From positions 372,001 to 436,000 of the forward strand of contig NZ_JACHBY010000005.1 in assembly GCF_014200495.1 (NCBI RefSeq): DNA of 64,000 nt, written 5' to 3'. Source of the stretch: Mucilaginibacter geliditolerans. GTDB taxonomy: Bacteria; Bacteroidota; Bacteroidia; Sphingobacteriales; Sphingobacteriaceae. The position numbers and the translations under genes were made by a program. Of the stretch, positions 25,606 to 34,530 are shown piece after piece (position 1 is the stretch's first letter; each line of letters opens with the position of its first letter). The notes under the pieces are model-generated. The model saw only the letters and a list, made by a program, of their open reading frames with translations. It was not told the origin of the DNA and searched no databases.

Positions 25606-28233
25606 ATGAAGATCGAAAATATACAAGTACTGCGTGGCCCGAACATCTGGAGCACCAACCGTAAAAAACTGATACAAATGCGCCTGAACCTGCAGGAACT
25701 GGAGCATAAGCCCACCAATAAAATTGATGGGTTCTATGATCGCCTTAAGGCATTGATCCCCACTTTATATGAGCACCGATGTTCGCCGGGTGTACCAGGG
25801 GGATTTTTTCAGCGTATCGTTGCCGGTACCTGGATGGGGCATGTGATTGAACACATCGCCCTTGAGATACAAACCCTTGCAGGCATGGATACAGGTTTTG
25901 GCCGTACCCGTGAAACAAAAGAGTTGGGTGTTTACAATGTGGTATTTACTTATCTGGAAGAAAAGGTAGGCATCTACGCCGCCGAAGCATCGGTACGGAT
26001 TGCCCAGGCATTAATAACCGGCGAGGAATACGACCTGGAGCATGATATACAGCAAATGCGTGAGATACGCGAGGCCACCCGATTAGGGCCAAGCACCGGA
26101 TCAATAGTAGAGGAAGCCATAGCCCGTGACATTCCGTGGATCAGGCTGAACAAGCAATCATTGGTGCAATTGGGCTATGGTAAAAACCAGGTGCGTTTTC
26201 GCGCTACCATGACCGAAAAAACCAGCAGCATTGCCGTTGATATTGCCAGTAATAAGGAAGAAACCAAGCGTTTACTATTAGAGCAGGCCATCCCTGTGGC
26301 AAAAGGCACCACCATTTCATCGGTTGATGATGTGGATAGGGCTATACGTGAAGTGGGTTTCCCATTGGTGTTCAAACCATTGGATGGCAATCATGGCAGG
26401 GGTATATCCATTAACATTAGGAATCGTGAGGACGCGGTGGAGGCTTATGAGTTTGCTGCCAGAATATCGCGCAGGGTAATTGTGGAGCGTTTTGTAACCG
26501 GCTACGATTTTAGGGTACTGGTGATCGACAATAAAATGGTTGCCGCCGCATTGCGCGACCCTGCACATGTGAAGGGTGATGGCGTATCGACCATACAACA
26601 ACTCATCGATACAGAAAATACCGACCCGCGCCGTGGCTATGGCCATGAAAATGTGCTGACCCTGATAGATATAGACCGTGACACGCTCGACCTGCTGGAA
26701 AAGAAAGGCTATAACTTAGAAACGATACCAGCTAAAGGCGAAAAGGTATTTGTAAAATCAACCGCTAACCTGAGCACCGGCGGAACATCCGTTGATGTAA
26801 CCGACCATGTGCACCCGCAGAATGTTTTCTTTTGCGAGCGGATCTCAAAAATTATCGGACTGGATATATGCGGCATTGATATTATGGCGAAAAACCTGAC
26901 CGAGCCGCTCACCGAAACAGGTGGTGTTGTACTGGAAGTTAACGCCGCGCCGGGCTTCCGGATGCATATTGCGCCAAGCGAGGGCATTGCCCGTAATGTG
27001 GCCGGGCATGTGATTGATATGCTGTACCCTTATGGTAAATCGGCACGGATACCTATTATAGCGGTGACTGGCACCAATGGTAAAACCACCACTACCCGCC
27101 TTATTGCCCATATTGTTAAAAATAATGGCTATCGTGTAGGCTTTACCACCAGCGATGGTATCTATGTACAAAACACCATGCTGCTAAAAGGCGATACCAC
27201 CGGCCCCGTAAGCAGCGAATTTATATTGAAGGACCCAACCGTTGATTTTGCCGTGCTGGAAACTGCCCGCGGTGGTATTTTGCGCTCGGGACTGGGTTTT
27301 GGCTTTTGCGATATAGGCGTGGTAACCAATATTCAGGAAGATCATCTGGGCCTGTCGGATATTCATACGCTGGAAGACCTGATGCGTGTAAAAAGTGTGG
27401 TCATCAATTCGGTTAAGAAAAATGGCTGGGCCGTTTTAAATGCTGATAATGAATACTGCGTGCGCATTGGCAAAAAGGCTGAATGCAACGTTACCTATTT
27501 TAGCAGGGACGAGAAGAACCCGGTAATAAAAGCGCATTGCAAAAAGGGCGGCATAGCTTGTGTATACGAAAACGGTTTTATCACCATATTAAAAGGCGAC
27601 TGGAAGATCCGCGTGGAGCGCACCGTATTGATCCCGCTAACTTTTGGTGGCACGGTGCCGTTTATGATCGAAAACGTATTGGCTGCAACCTTAGCCGCAT
27701 TTTTATGGGGATTCAGAACGGAGGATATCAAAATATCGCTGGAGACGTTTATCCCATCCGCCGCGCAAACACCGGGCAGGATGAACATCTTCGATTTTAA
27801 GGATTTTAAGTTCATGATAGATTTTGCCCATAATCCGGATGGGTTTAAAGGCATTAAGGAATTTTTGAGTCATCTGGATTCACCACTGAAGATCGGCATC
27901 ATAGCCGGTACAGGCGACAGGCGCGATGAGGACATCCGCGAGCTAGGTAAACTATCGGCAGAGATGTTCGACTATATCATCCTCCGCCAGGAAAAACACC
28001 TGCGTGGCAGAACAGAGGAAAATATACTGTCACTGCTTAAAGAGGGTATCAGGTCGGTTGATGTGAACAAGCAGTTTGAGGTAGTGCCAAAAGAAATTGA
28101 TGCCATTAAACATGCCATGAGCCTGGCCAAACCCGGTACATTTATTACAGCGCTAAGTGATGTGATTGATAACGCTATTGAAACTGTACAAAATTACCAG
28201 GAGCAGGAAAGGAATGGGTTGTTCAATGTGTAG
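25606..28233 (+). CDS. cphA: Cyanophycin synthetase
   Basis: CphA makes cyanophycin, a polymer of aspartate with arginine side chains used as a nitrogen store. The 875-residue protein has an N-terminal domain (1-200, opening MKIENIQVLRGPNIWS), an ATP-grasp domain (about 210-470, with VGFPLVFKPLDGNHGRG and EVNAAPGFRMH), and a Mur-ligase-like domain with P-loop VTGTNGKTTTT (487-497) and the DFAHNPDG motif near the end. Both ATP sites look intact, which favours the CphA1 type over CphA2. Start at 25606 was chosen because the family begins with MKI; an in-frame TTG lies 9 bases upstream. Confidence 0.96.
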   Translation: MKIENIQVLRGPNIWSTNRKKLIQMRLNLQELEHKPTNKIDGFYDRLKALIPTLYEHRCSPGVPGGFFQRIVAGTWMGHVIEHIALEIQTLAGMDTGFGRTRETKELGVYNVVFTYLEEKVGIYAAEASVRIAQALITGEEYDLEHDIQQMREIREATRLGPSTGSIVEEAIARDIPWIRLNKQSLVQLGYGKNQVRFRATMTEKTSSIAVDIASNKEETKRLLLEQAIPVAKGTTISSVDDVDRAIREVGFPLVFKPLDGNHGRGISINIRNREDAVEAYEFAARISRRVIVERFVTGYDFRVLVIDNKMVAAALRDPAHVKGDGVSTIQQLIDTENTDPRRGYGHENVLTLIDIDRDTLDLLEKKGYNLETIPAKGEKVFVKSTANLSTGGTSVDVTDHVHPQNVFFCERISKIIGLDICGIDIMAKNLTEPLTETGGVVLEVNAAPGFRMHIAPSEGIARNVAGHVIDMLYPYGKSARIPIIAVTGTNGKTTTTRLIAHIVKNNGYRVGFTTSDGIYVQNTMLLKGDTTGPVSSEFILKDPTVDFAVLETARGGILRSGLGFGFCDIGVVTNIQEDHLGLSDIHTLEDLMRVKSVVINSVKKNGWAVLNADNEYCVRIGKKAECNVTYFSRDEKNPVIKAHCKKGGIACVYENGFITILKGDWKIRVERTVLIPLTFGGTVPFMIENVLAATLAAFLWGFRTEDIKISLETFIPSAAQTPGRMNIFDFKDFKFMIDFAHNPDGFKGIKEFLSHLDSPLKIGIIAGTGDRRDEDIRELGKLSAEMFDYIILRQEKHLRGRTEENILSLLKEGIRSVDVNKQFEVVPKEIDAIKHAMSLAKPGTFITALSDVIDNAIETVQNYQEQERNGLFNV

Positions 28234-28235
28234 GT

Positions 28236-28391
28236 GATTTGGGATGTTCGGTTTGGGATTTTATGCAAGTGTTCCGTTGTAACCACAAGCGGGACGCTTG
28301 CGGGAGCGGGGATGATTTGGGATGTTCGATTTGGGATTTTATGCAAGCATTCTATTGTAACCACAAGCGGGACGCTTGCGGGAGCGAGGAG
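28236..28391. repeat. Tandem direct repeat, two 78-base units
   Basis: Units 28236-28313 and 28314-28391 are nearly identical. Each contains the palindrome CAAGCGGGACGCTTG, related to the core of the 5061-5195 hairpins. The frame across them encodes the same Cys-rich phrase twice, which is a by-product of the repeat and not a likely protein. Confidence 0.85.
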
Positions 28392-28422
28392 GGTTCTGAA
28401 ACGATAATGATCAATACTTTAT

Positions 28423-28815
28423 ATGCCAACATACACAGTTGCAAACCTGGAGTTTGAATTATTTAACGGTCAGGAGGTTATTAGGATGGGCGGGCCTTGT
28501 ATTTGTGATGCCCGGTTAAATAATGAACTTATTATAGAAAAATGTCTTTCACAAAATTTTGTGTATGATGAAAAAGGAAATCTTTTATTTTTTCTCCAGT
28601 ATCATAAAATAAATTATTACGAGTATTTCACTATTAATTTTTATCAGATTTTGACCAAAGAAACATACCAGTTTACAAGGGAATTTGATATGGCGTATCT
28701 GGGGTCTTTGATCAGTGATCATGAATTAGAAATATTTCACGCATTCCATGATAAGTTTCGGGATAAGAGTTCTGTGTTTAATTTAGATGATGAAGATTTT
28801 ATATTGCTCGACTGA
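28423..28815 (+). CDS. Unknown protein, 130 residues
   Basis: The product is acidic and rich in Phe, Tyr and Asn, with no signal peptide or membrane segment. The first half (TYTVANLEFELFNGQEVIRM, then IICLS-type strands) looks beta-rich and the end has DDEDFILLD. I do not recognise it. It lies 190 bases after cphA and 62 before another unknown small gene on the same strand. The sequence is more AT-rich than its neighbours. Size and composition would suit an orphan immunity-type protein, but no toxin is near. Confidence 0.65.
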   Translation: MPTYTVANLEFELFNGQEVIRMGGPCICDARLNNELIIEKCLSQNFVYDEKGNLLFFLQYHKINYYEYFTINFYQILTKETYQFTREFDMAYLGSLISDHELEIFHAFHDKFRDKSSVFNLDDEDFILLD

Positions 28816-28877
28816 ATTGATATGTTGTCGCAGGTCTCTCGGAGAGGACCCTGCGGGGATGAAAAGAGTTAATTAAT

Positions 28878-29327
28878 ATGATTACGGATATAGAGCAAGA
28901 AACGTCAGATATAGAATGGTTTTTTACTAACGGGAAAGAAATAGGATTTGTTACTTCAAGCGCAGGTAAATTGCCAATATCTGTTGCTAATAAATCAATG
29001 GAGGAGATAGCATTTTTAACTGCTTATTTTAGTGATTTACCCTATAGAAGCAGCTTGACCATTAATCCTGATTTAAAAGCACTGCTTTCACCATGTACTA
29101 TTAGCAGGGAATATTTATCAGATTTTACCAAAATGACAGAAAGGGGTTTGTTTTCTTTCGATAAAACTGCCTTTAATAATTTCTCGGATCCTAACTATCA
29201 TTTAGTTGCCAAACCATTGAATCCATTAAGATTTGAAGATTTGCCATTGGAGATCGCTGAAGTATTATTCAAAACCAAAGTTAATGGTGAGATAGGAACA
29301 AGTTTAAATATTTGTTTGATTGGCTAA
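28878..29327 (+). CDS. Unknown protein, 149 residues
   Basis: A soluble acidic product, with no signal peptide, whose central part (50-110) has likely helices and whose end is LNICLIG. I do not recognise the family. It follows the 28423 gene by 62 bases, and the two may be one transcript. It is AT-rich compared with cphA. A triple 110-base repeat starts 21 bases after its stop. Confidence 0.62.
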   Translation: MITDIEQETSDIEWFFTNGKEIGFVTSSAGKLPISVANKSMEEIAFLTAYFSDLPYRSSLTINPDLKALLSPCTISREYLSDFTKMTERGLFSFDKTAFNNFSDPNYHLVAKPLNPLRFEDLPLEIAEVLFKTKVNGEIGTSLNICLIG

Positions 29328-29347
29328 TGAAAGTTGTAAAAGTTGAT

Positions 29348-29660
29348 GCTCCCGCGAGCTTGCAGCTCGTGGGAGTGCATGGTTTCAGTTTGCAACGGGA
29401 ATCGTTGATTAAAAAGTTGCTCTGTATAGTCGGAGGTGCTTCTTATATACTTACCTCGCTCCCGCGAGCTTGCAGCTAGTGGTTGAGCATGGTTACAGTT
29501 TACAACTAGAATTACGTTGATTAGAATTTTGTCGCATGCATATTGAACGCGACGAGGTTGCCGCCTCTGCTCCCGCGAGCTTACAGCTCGTGGTTGCGCA
29601 TAGTTACAGTTTGCAACTGGAATCATCGATTAGCAATTCGCCCTGTATAGTCGGGGATTG
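29348..29660. repeat. Three tandem units of about 110 bases
   Basis: Units start at 29348, 29458 and 29569, each with GCTCCCGCGAGCTTGCAGCT, then a CAGTTTGCAACTGGAAT-like block. The units hold the CGAGCT-GCAGCTCG palindrome. A partial family A arm (29532-29560) is inserted in the second. The following 29661-30136 interval contains a family A arm, composite element copy 2, and hairpins at 29986-30001 and 30027-30049 (GGCTTCAGTT/AACTGAAGCC). No gene is supported. Confidence 0.8.
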
Positions 29661-29682
29661 CTTCGTGCCTCGCAATGACGCG
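29655..29682 (-). repeat. Family A single arm beside composite copy 2
   Basis: GATTGCTTCGTGCCTCGCAATGACG is the complement of the arm that flanks copy 3. Here it lies at the truncated inner end of copy 2. Confidence 0.7.
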
Positions 29683-29707
29683 CGAAGAGAGTATGCTCTT
29701 CTTCCCC

Positions 29708-29965
29708 CGTCAGTAGAACAGCTTCGGGCGAAATCAGGCAAAACGATGGTGGCCTTGCGTGTAATGGCAGGGCATAGCAGATTTTTACAGAAGGGTAAAG
29801 GCGAGGCGCGTAGCGACAGCAGGGTAAAAATATAGCAGCCCAGGTTTTGCCTGATTTGCAGGGCAGTGGCCACGTGCGGCAAAGAAGACTTTCGACTGAC
29901 TTGACTTTTTGTTTCTTTTGTGTCGAAGACAAAAGAAATAGGCCTTAGCGGCTATGAGCGATACC
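29708..29965 (-). repeat. Composite inverted-end element, copy 2 (half)
   Basis: Read on the minus strand it runs from the terminal GCTCATAGCCGC block and a 10-base perfect hairpin (29912-29938, TTTCTTTTGT/ACAAAAGAAA) to the CTGTTCTACTGACGGG point where copy 1 also has its midpoint. The second half and the other terminal repeat are missing. Confidence 0.8.
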
Positions 29966-30136
29966 ATTAGAAAGTCAACCGTTATCCAGTTTCAAACTGA
30001 AAGGTAATTCAGGATCGTCATCCGTAGGCTTCAGTTGCAAACTGAAGCCAGTAAGGGGAAAGCCAGTAATAGTTAAGTGTGCCAAACTGTGCCACGTGTT
30101 CCACATGTTTCACCTGCTCCATGGCACACCTCCAAA

Positions 30137-30778
30137 TCAAACTTCTACTTTAGTGCGCAGGGGCGTCGACAGATAGAAATGCCACAACAACATTGTAGCA
30201 ACCGTTCTATGAGGCTGCCAAATCGCGGCAAGCTCAATCAATTCTTCTTTAGGCGTGGTTTTAGGCAAGCCTTTTACCCGTTTCATAGCATTTACAGCGG
30301 CAAGATCCCCCGCAGGGAAGATGTCGGCGCGTTGCAGTACGAACATGAGGTACACATCAATGGTCCAGTGGCCGATGCCTTTAAGGGTGATGAGTTTGGC
30401 GCGGATCTCATCATTGGATAGGTGCTCCAATTCAGTGAGGTTGATCTGTCCGCTGAGCAGGGCTTCGGCCAGGTAACGGATATAAGCAGTCTTTTGCCGA
30501 CTACAGTAGCAGGCCCGCATTTCTTCATCGGTGAGCAACAGCAATCGGGCAGGGGTTAATTCCTGCACACGTTCCTTCAATTTGTTTAATGCGGATAGGG
30601 CGGATGCCAATGAAACCTGCTGCTCTAAAATAATATGTACCAAAGTCTCAAACGTATTGGGCCGCGACCATAATGGCGGGTAGCCGTATGTGTTAATGAT
30701 GGTAGCGAGATCGGTATCAATAAGTGCAAGCTGGTCACAAATAGTGTAAAAGGTGGCTTTGGTAAACTGTTCGCTCAT
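30137..30778 (-). CDS. DNA-3-methyladenine glycosylase II-like (AlkA/HhH-GPD)
   Basis: This base-excision repair enzyme removes alkylated bases. The 213-residue protein carries the HhH-GPD motif: LKGIGHWTIDVYLMFVL, then IFPAGDLAA with the catalytic Asp. It lacks the N-terminal beta domain of E. coli AlkA, as is common in short AlkA/Mag-like enzymes. There is no Cys-rich tail, so no iron-sulfur cluster is expected. It is divergent from rarA across 67 bases. Confidence 0.9.
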   Translation of the reverse strand: MSEQFTKATFYTICDQLALIDTDLATIINTYGYPPLWSRPNTFETLVHIILEQQVSLASALSALNKLKERVQELTPARLLLLTDEEMRACYCSRQKTAYIRYLAEALLSGQINLTELEHLSNDEIRAKLITLKGIGHWTIDVYLMFVLQRADIFPAGDLAAVNAMKRVKGLPKTTPKEELIELAAIWQPHRTVATMLLWHFYLSTPLRTKVEV

Positions 30779-30845
30779 AGATTTGTTAATCTAAAATTAC
30801 TAACTTTTTTAGGATTTTGCATTTACTTTTCACACTTTTACCATT

Positions 30846-32126
30846 ATGATTAACCTGCCGCCTTTAGCTGAGCGCATGCGCCCCAAAACACTCGACGATT
30901 ATGTTGGGCAAAAGCACCTTGTGGGTAAGGGCGCCGTTTTGCGCAAGGCGATAGAGTCGGGGGTGCTGCCGTCGATGATCTTCTGGGGGCCGCCAGGGGT
31001 GGGGAAAACTACGCTGGCGTATATCATATCGCAAACCCTGTACCGCCCATTCTTTGCTCTGAGTGCCATCAATTCAGGCGTTAAGGATGTACGCGAGGTG
31101 ATTGAGAAAGCCGCCTTGCTAAAAGAGCAGGGCGAAACGCTGCCAATCTTGTTCATCGATGAGATCCACCGCTTCTCCAAATCGCAGCAGGATTCGCTAC
31201 TGGGCGCGGTTGAGCGGGGAACGGTAACGCTGATCGGTGCTACTACAGAGAATCCATCCTTTGAGGTTATCTCGGCTTTACTTTCGCGCTGCCAGGTATA
31301 CATCCTGCAATCGCTTGAGGAAGCCGACCTGCTGAATTTGCTTAACAAGGCGATGAAGGAAGATGAGGTGCTGCGCGATAAGAAGATCGACATAAAAGAG
31401 GATGAAGCGCTGCTGCGTCTCTCCGGTGGTGATGCCCGCAAGCTGCTGAATATATTCGAGCTGCTGGTAAATGCCTTTAAAGGTAAAAAGATAGAGCTCA
31501 CCAATAAGAATGTGCTGGAACATGTACAACAAAACATGGCCCTGTATGATAAGGCCGGCGAACAGCATTATGATATTATCTCGGCCTTTATTAAATCCAT
31601 GCGTGGCAGTGATCCCAATGGGGCCGTTTATTGGCTGGCGCGGATGATTGTGGGCGGTGAAGATCCGCTGTTCATTGCCCGGCGTATGCTGATACTGGCA
31701 TCGGAGGATATTGGTAATGCTAATCCGAATGCGCTGTTACTGGCTCAGGCCTGCTTTGAGGCGGTGAATAAGATAGGGATGCCGGAGTCGCAATTGATCC
31801 TGTCGCAAACTGTTATATATCTGGCAACATCGCCCAAAAGTAATTCGGCCACTACGGCTATTGGCGCTGCTATTGCATTAGTTAGGGAAACCGGCGACCT
31901 GCCTGTACCGCTGCACCTGCGTAATGCCCCAACCAAACTGATGAAGAATATAGGTTATGGGAAGGATTACAAATATGCCCATAGCTACGAAGGTAACTTT
32001 ACCGATCTGGATTTTTTGCCCGAAGCGATAAAGGGAACCAAGATCTATGAGCCCGGTAACAATGCGCGGGAACTGGAAGCCAAGGAAAAGTTAAAAAAAC
32101 TTTGGGGCGACAGATATAAATATTAG
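30846..32126 (+). CDS. rarA: Replication-associated recombination protein RarA (MgsA)
   Basis: RarA is a AAA+ ATPase that acts at stalled replication forks and binds SSB and DNA ends. It has 426 residues. Walker A GPPGVGKTT (48-56), Walker B LFIDEIHRF (about 98-106) and an Arg-finger region LLSRCQVY are visible, followed by the MgsA C-terminal domain (GSDPNGAVYWLARM, then FIARRMLILASEDIGNANP). The divergent AlkA-like gene suggests a small DNA repair neighbourhood. A DUF5687 gene follows after 30 bases. Confidence 0.96.
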   Translation: MINLPPLAERMRPKTLDDYVGQKHLVGKGAVLRKAIESGVLPSMIFWGPPGVGKTTLAYIISQTLYRPFFALSAINSGVKDVREVIEKAALLKEQGETLPILFIDEIHRFSKSQQDSLLGAVERGTVTLIGATTENPSFEVISALLSRCQVYILQSLEEADLLNLLNKAMKEDEVLRDKKIDIKEDEALLRLSGGDARKLLNIFELLVNAFKGKKIELTNKNVLEHVQQNMALYDKAGEQHYDIISAFIKSMRGSDPNGAVYWLARMIVGGEDPLFIARRMLILASEDIGNANPNALLLAQACFEAVNKIGMPESQLILSQTVIYLATSPKSNSATTAIGAAIALVRETGDLPVPLHLRNAPTKLMKNIGYGKDYKYAHSYEGNFTDLDFLPEAIKGTKIYEPGNNARELEAKEKLKKLWGDRYKY

Positions 32127-32156
32127 TATCTTAAGGGCCTTAACACCAGCCTGTCA

Positions 32157-33635
32157 ATGATAAAAACCTTTCTTCAGCATGAGCTAAAAGCCTTTTGGCG
32201 CGCCCGCAATACCGGCAAAAACGTAGCTGTAAAAATAATAATGGGCGTATTTATATTGTACCTGTTGTTATGCGCTTTAAGCGCCGGTTTCTTTTTGGAT
32301 AAAATTTTAGAACATGCATTTCCCGGGCAAAATATAGTTATAGCGTTTTGTGGTATTATACTCATCTATTTCATCTTTGATCTTATCTCGCGGATGCAAT
32401 TACAGGAATTGCCTACCTTGAAAGTTCAGCCTTATTTGCAATTACCTGTAAAACGGAACGCGTTGGCGGGTTACCTGGCTGCCACTTCAATTATCTCTAC
32501 ATTCAACATCATACCCTTTATACTTTTTGTGCCATTTATTATTAAAGTAATTGCAGTTGGTTCAGGAGCGGGTGTGGCATGGGCATTTGTGGGTTCTGTT
32601 TTTGGGATAACCATTTTTAACAATTATTTGGCGCTATATATAAAACGTAAAGCCAATTTAAATGGTTGGATCTTCCTGATCGCTACAGGCATATTGGTAT
32701 TGATTTGTCTTGGCGATTTTTTATGGCACATATATTCTATAAAGGATATATCGTATCTATTCTTCGGGCATTTGATCAGCCTACCGGCTCTGGTTTTGTT
32801 GCCATTTCTGCTGGCGGTTGGTATGTTCTACCTTAACTTTTTGTATTTGAAGGATAACCTTTACCTCGAAGAGCTCAACTCTAAAAAAGCATCCCACAAA
32901 AGCAGTACAGAATATCCTTTCCTTAACCGGTTTGGCACAACCGGCGACCTGGCTGCTAACGAGATCAAACTTATATTAAGAAATAAGCGGCCAAATTCGG
33001 CTATAAAAATGAGTGTGTTGTTTTTGTTTTATGGGCTGATATTTTATAACAAGCCTGCGATGATGCATACTGATTACCCGGTAGTTTTTGTGGGGATGTT
33101 TATGACCGGTATCTTCATTATTAATTACGGACAGTTTATGTTTAGCTGGCAAGCCGCGCATTTTGATGGTTTACTGGTAAATAAAATAAAGTTTAATGAT
33201 TTTCTGAAGGCGAAGTACCTATTGTTTACTCTTGTATCTACTCTAGCATTTATATTGACGATACCCTACGTATATTTTGGCTGGCGGGTTTTAATCATTC
33301 ATTTTGTGATGTATTTATGGAACCTGGGGGTTAATACTACCATTATCCTGTATTTCGCTAACCGAAATTCCCGCCGCATCGATCTTTCAAAAGGCGCGGC
33401 ATTTAATTGGGAAGGTGTTGGCGGCACACAATGGCTCATATCCTTACCGCTGTTCATTACACCGATCCTGGTTTATCTGCCATTTTCATTGCTGCATTAT
33501 CGTGATCTTGGACTTGCTGTGCTGGGTGCTGCCGGATTGGTAATGATCCTTATCCGCAGTACCCTGATCAATAAATTGGAAGCTGATTTTTATAAAAGAA
33601 AGTATACCATAGCCGAAGGCTTTAGAAACAAATAA
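32157..33635 (+). CDS. DUF5687 membrane protein, ABC exporter permease
   Basis: The 492-residue protein has about ten to twelve hydrophobic segments and begins MIKTFLQHELKAFWRARNTG, the DUF5687 opening. This Bacteroidota family is the membrane partner of an ABC ATPase and lacks a recognisable ligand-binding part. Its stop codon and the ATPase start are separated by one base, so the two form a two-component transporter. The substrate is unknown. The resemblance to bacteriocin or lipid exporters is only general. Confidence 0.88.
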   Translation: MIKTFLQHELKAFWRARNTGKNVAVKIIMGVFILYLLLCALSAGFFLDKILEHAFPGQNIVIAFCGIILIYFIFDLISRMQLQELPTLKVQPYLQLPVKRNALAGYLAATSIISTFNIIPFILFVPFIIKVIAVGSGAGVAWAFVGSVFGITIFNNYLALYIKRKANLNGWIFLIATGILVLICLGDFLWHIYSIKDISYLFFGHLISLPALVLLPFLLAVGMFYLNFLYLKDNLYLEELNSKKASHKSSTEYPFLNRFGTTGDLAANEIKLILRNKRPNSAIKMSVLFLFYGLIFYNKPAMMHTDYPVVFVGMFMTGIFIINYGQFMFSWQAAHFDGLLVNKIKFNDFLKAKYLLFTLVSTLAFILTIPYVYFGWRVLIIHFVMYLWNLGVNTTIILYFANRNSRRIDLSKGAAFNWEGVGGTQWLISLPLFITPILVYLPFSLLHYRDLGLAVLGAAGLVMILIRSTLINKLEADFYKRKYTIAEGFRNK

Positions 33636-33636
33636 T

Positions 33637-34380
33637 ATGATAACAATAAGCAATCTTAAAAAAATATATAACAACGTATTGGTTGTAAACGTACCTCAGC
33701 TGGAGATAGCTAAAGGCGAAAGCGTAGGGCTGGTAGGCAACAATGGCGCGGGTAAAACGACCCTTTTCAGGATGATATTGGATCTGATCCGCCCTGAAAG
33801 CGGCGAGGTAATATCAAATGGTGAAGCCGTTGCCGGGCATGAAAACTGGAAAAATTACACCGCATCATATTTGGACGAAGGTTTCCTGATAGATTACCTT
33901 ACCCCCGAGGAGTATTTTTACTTTATAGGTGGCCTGCACCAGCAAACGCAGGCCCATGTGGATGATTTTTTATCTACGCTTACCGATTTTTTTAATGGCG
34001 AAATATTGAAAAAAGGCAAATACATCCGTGATCTTTCAAAAGGTAATCAAAGTAAAGTAGGCATTGCCTCATGCTTATTACAAAAGCCAGAATTGCTGAT
34101 GCTGGATGAGCCATTCGCCAATATCGACCCAAGCACACAGATCAGACTGAAAAACATGCTGAAGAGTATCAACAAGCAGCATGGTGTTACCACGCTTATT
34201 TCAAGCCATGACCTGAGCCACATAACCGATGTTTGCGACCGTATTTTACTGATGGAAAAAGGCAGGATCATTAAGGACATTGCCACCAATTCATCAACCC
34301 TTGCAGAATTGGAAGATTATTTCGCGGTTGGACAAAGCGTCATATCTTCACTTCAGATTGACGAAGAAGAAAATCATTAA
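33637..34380 (+). CDS. ABC transporter ATP-binding protein
   Basis: The 247-residue cytoplasmic ATPase partners the DUF5687 permease. Walker A is GNNGAGKTT (34-42); Walker B is LLMLDEPF. The signature is LSKGNQSKVGIA, a known variant of LSGGQ in exporters of this type. The H-loop is SSHDLSH. Length is normal. The gene starts one base after the permease gene. Confidence 0.93.
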   Translation: MITISNLKKIYNNVLVVNVPQLEIAKGESVGLVGNNGAGKTTLFRMILDLIRPESGEVISNGEAVAGHENWKNYTASYLDEGFLIDYLTPEEYFYFIGGLHQQTQAHVDDFLSTLTDFFNGEILKKGKYIRDLSKGNQSKVGIASCLLQKPELLMLDEPFANIDPSTQIRLKNMLKSINKQHGVTTLISSHDLSHITDVCDRILLMEKGRIIKDIATNSSTLAELEDYFAVGQSVISSLQIDEEENH

Positions 34381-34396
34381 TCAATACACAAATCTT

Positions 34397-34507
34397 GTAG
34401 AGACGCAACACCTTGCGTCTCTTTTTAATTATATGTAGAGACGCAATATTTTGCGCCTCCATTGGATAAGGGATGATAAACCAATATGCAAGGCCTTGCG
34501 TCTCTAC
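34397..34507. repeat. Family D repeats, two adjoining units
   Basis: GTAGAGACGCAA at 34397 and 34435 and GCGTCTCTAC ending at 34507 form hairpins. The outer unit spans the whole interval. It ends just before a candidate -7 box for the next gene. Confidence 0.85.
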
Positions 34508-34518
34508 CATGGTTCTTC

Positions 34519-34526
34519 TATATTTG
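34519..34526 (+). promoter_or_regulatory. Candidate -7 box very close to a start codon
   Basis: TATATTTG lies only 4 bases before the ATG at 34531. A TTG at 34495-34497 inside the family D repeat has roughly the right spacing for a -33 element. If used, the transcript would be nearly leaderless. Confidence 0.35.
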
Positions 34527-34530
34527 AATA

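Noticed and set aside
28239..28457. A Cys-rich 72-codon frame with an internal repeat
   Set aside because: The repeat unit in the DNA explains it, and it overlaps the start of a better gene at 28423.
29348..29660. Possible CRISPR array
   Set aside because: Units are about 110 bases with most of the unit conserved, only three copies, no short-repeat/spacer pattern and no cas genes.
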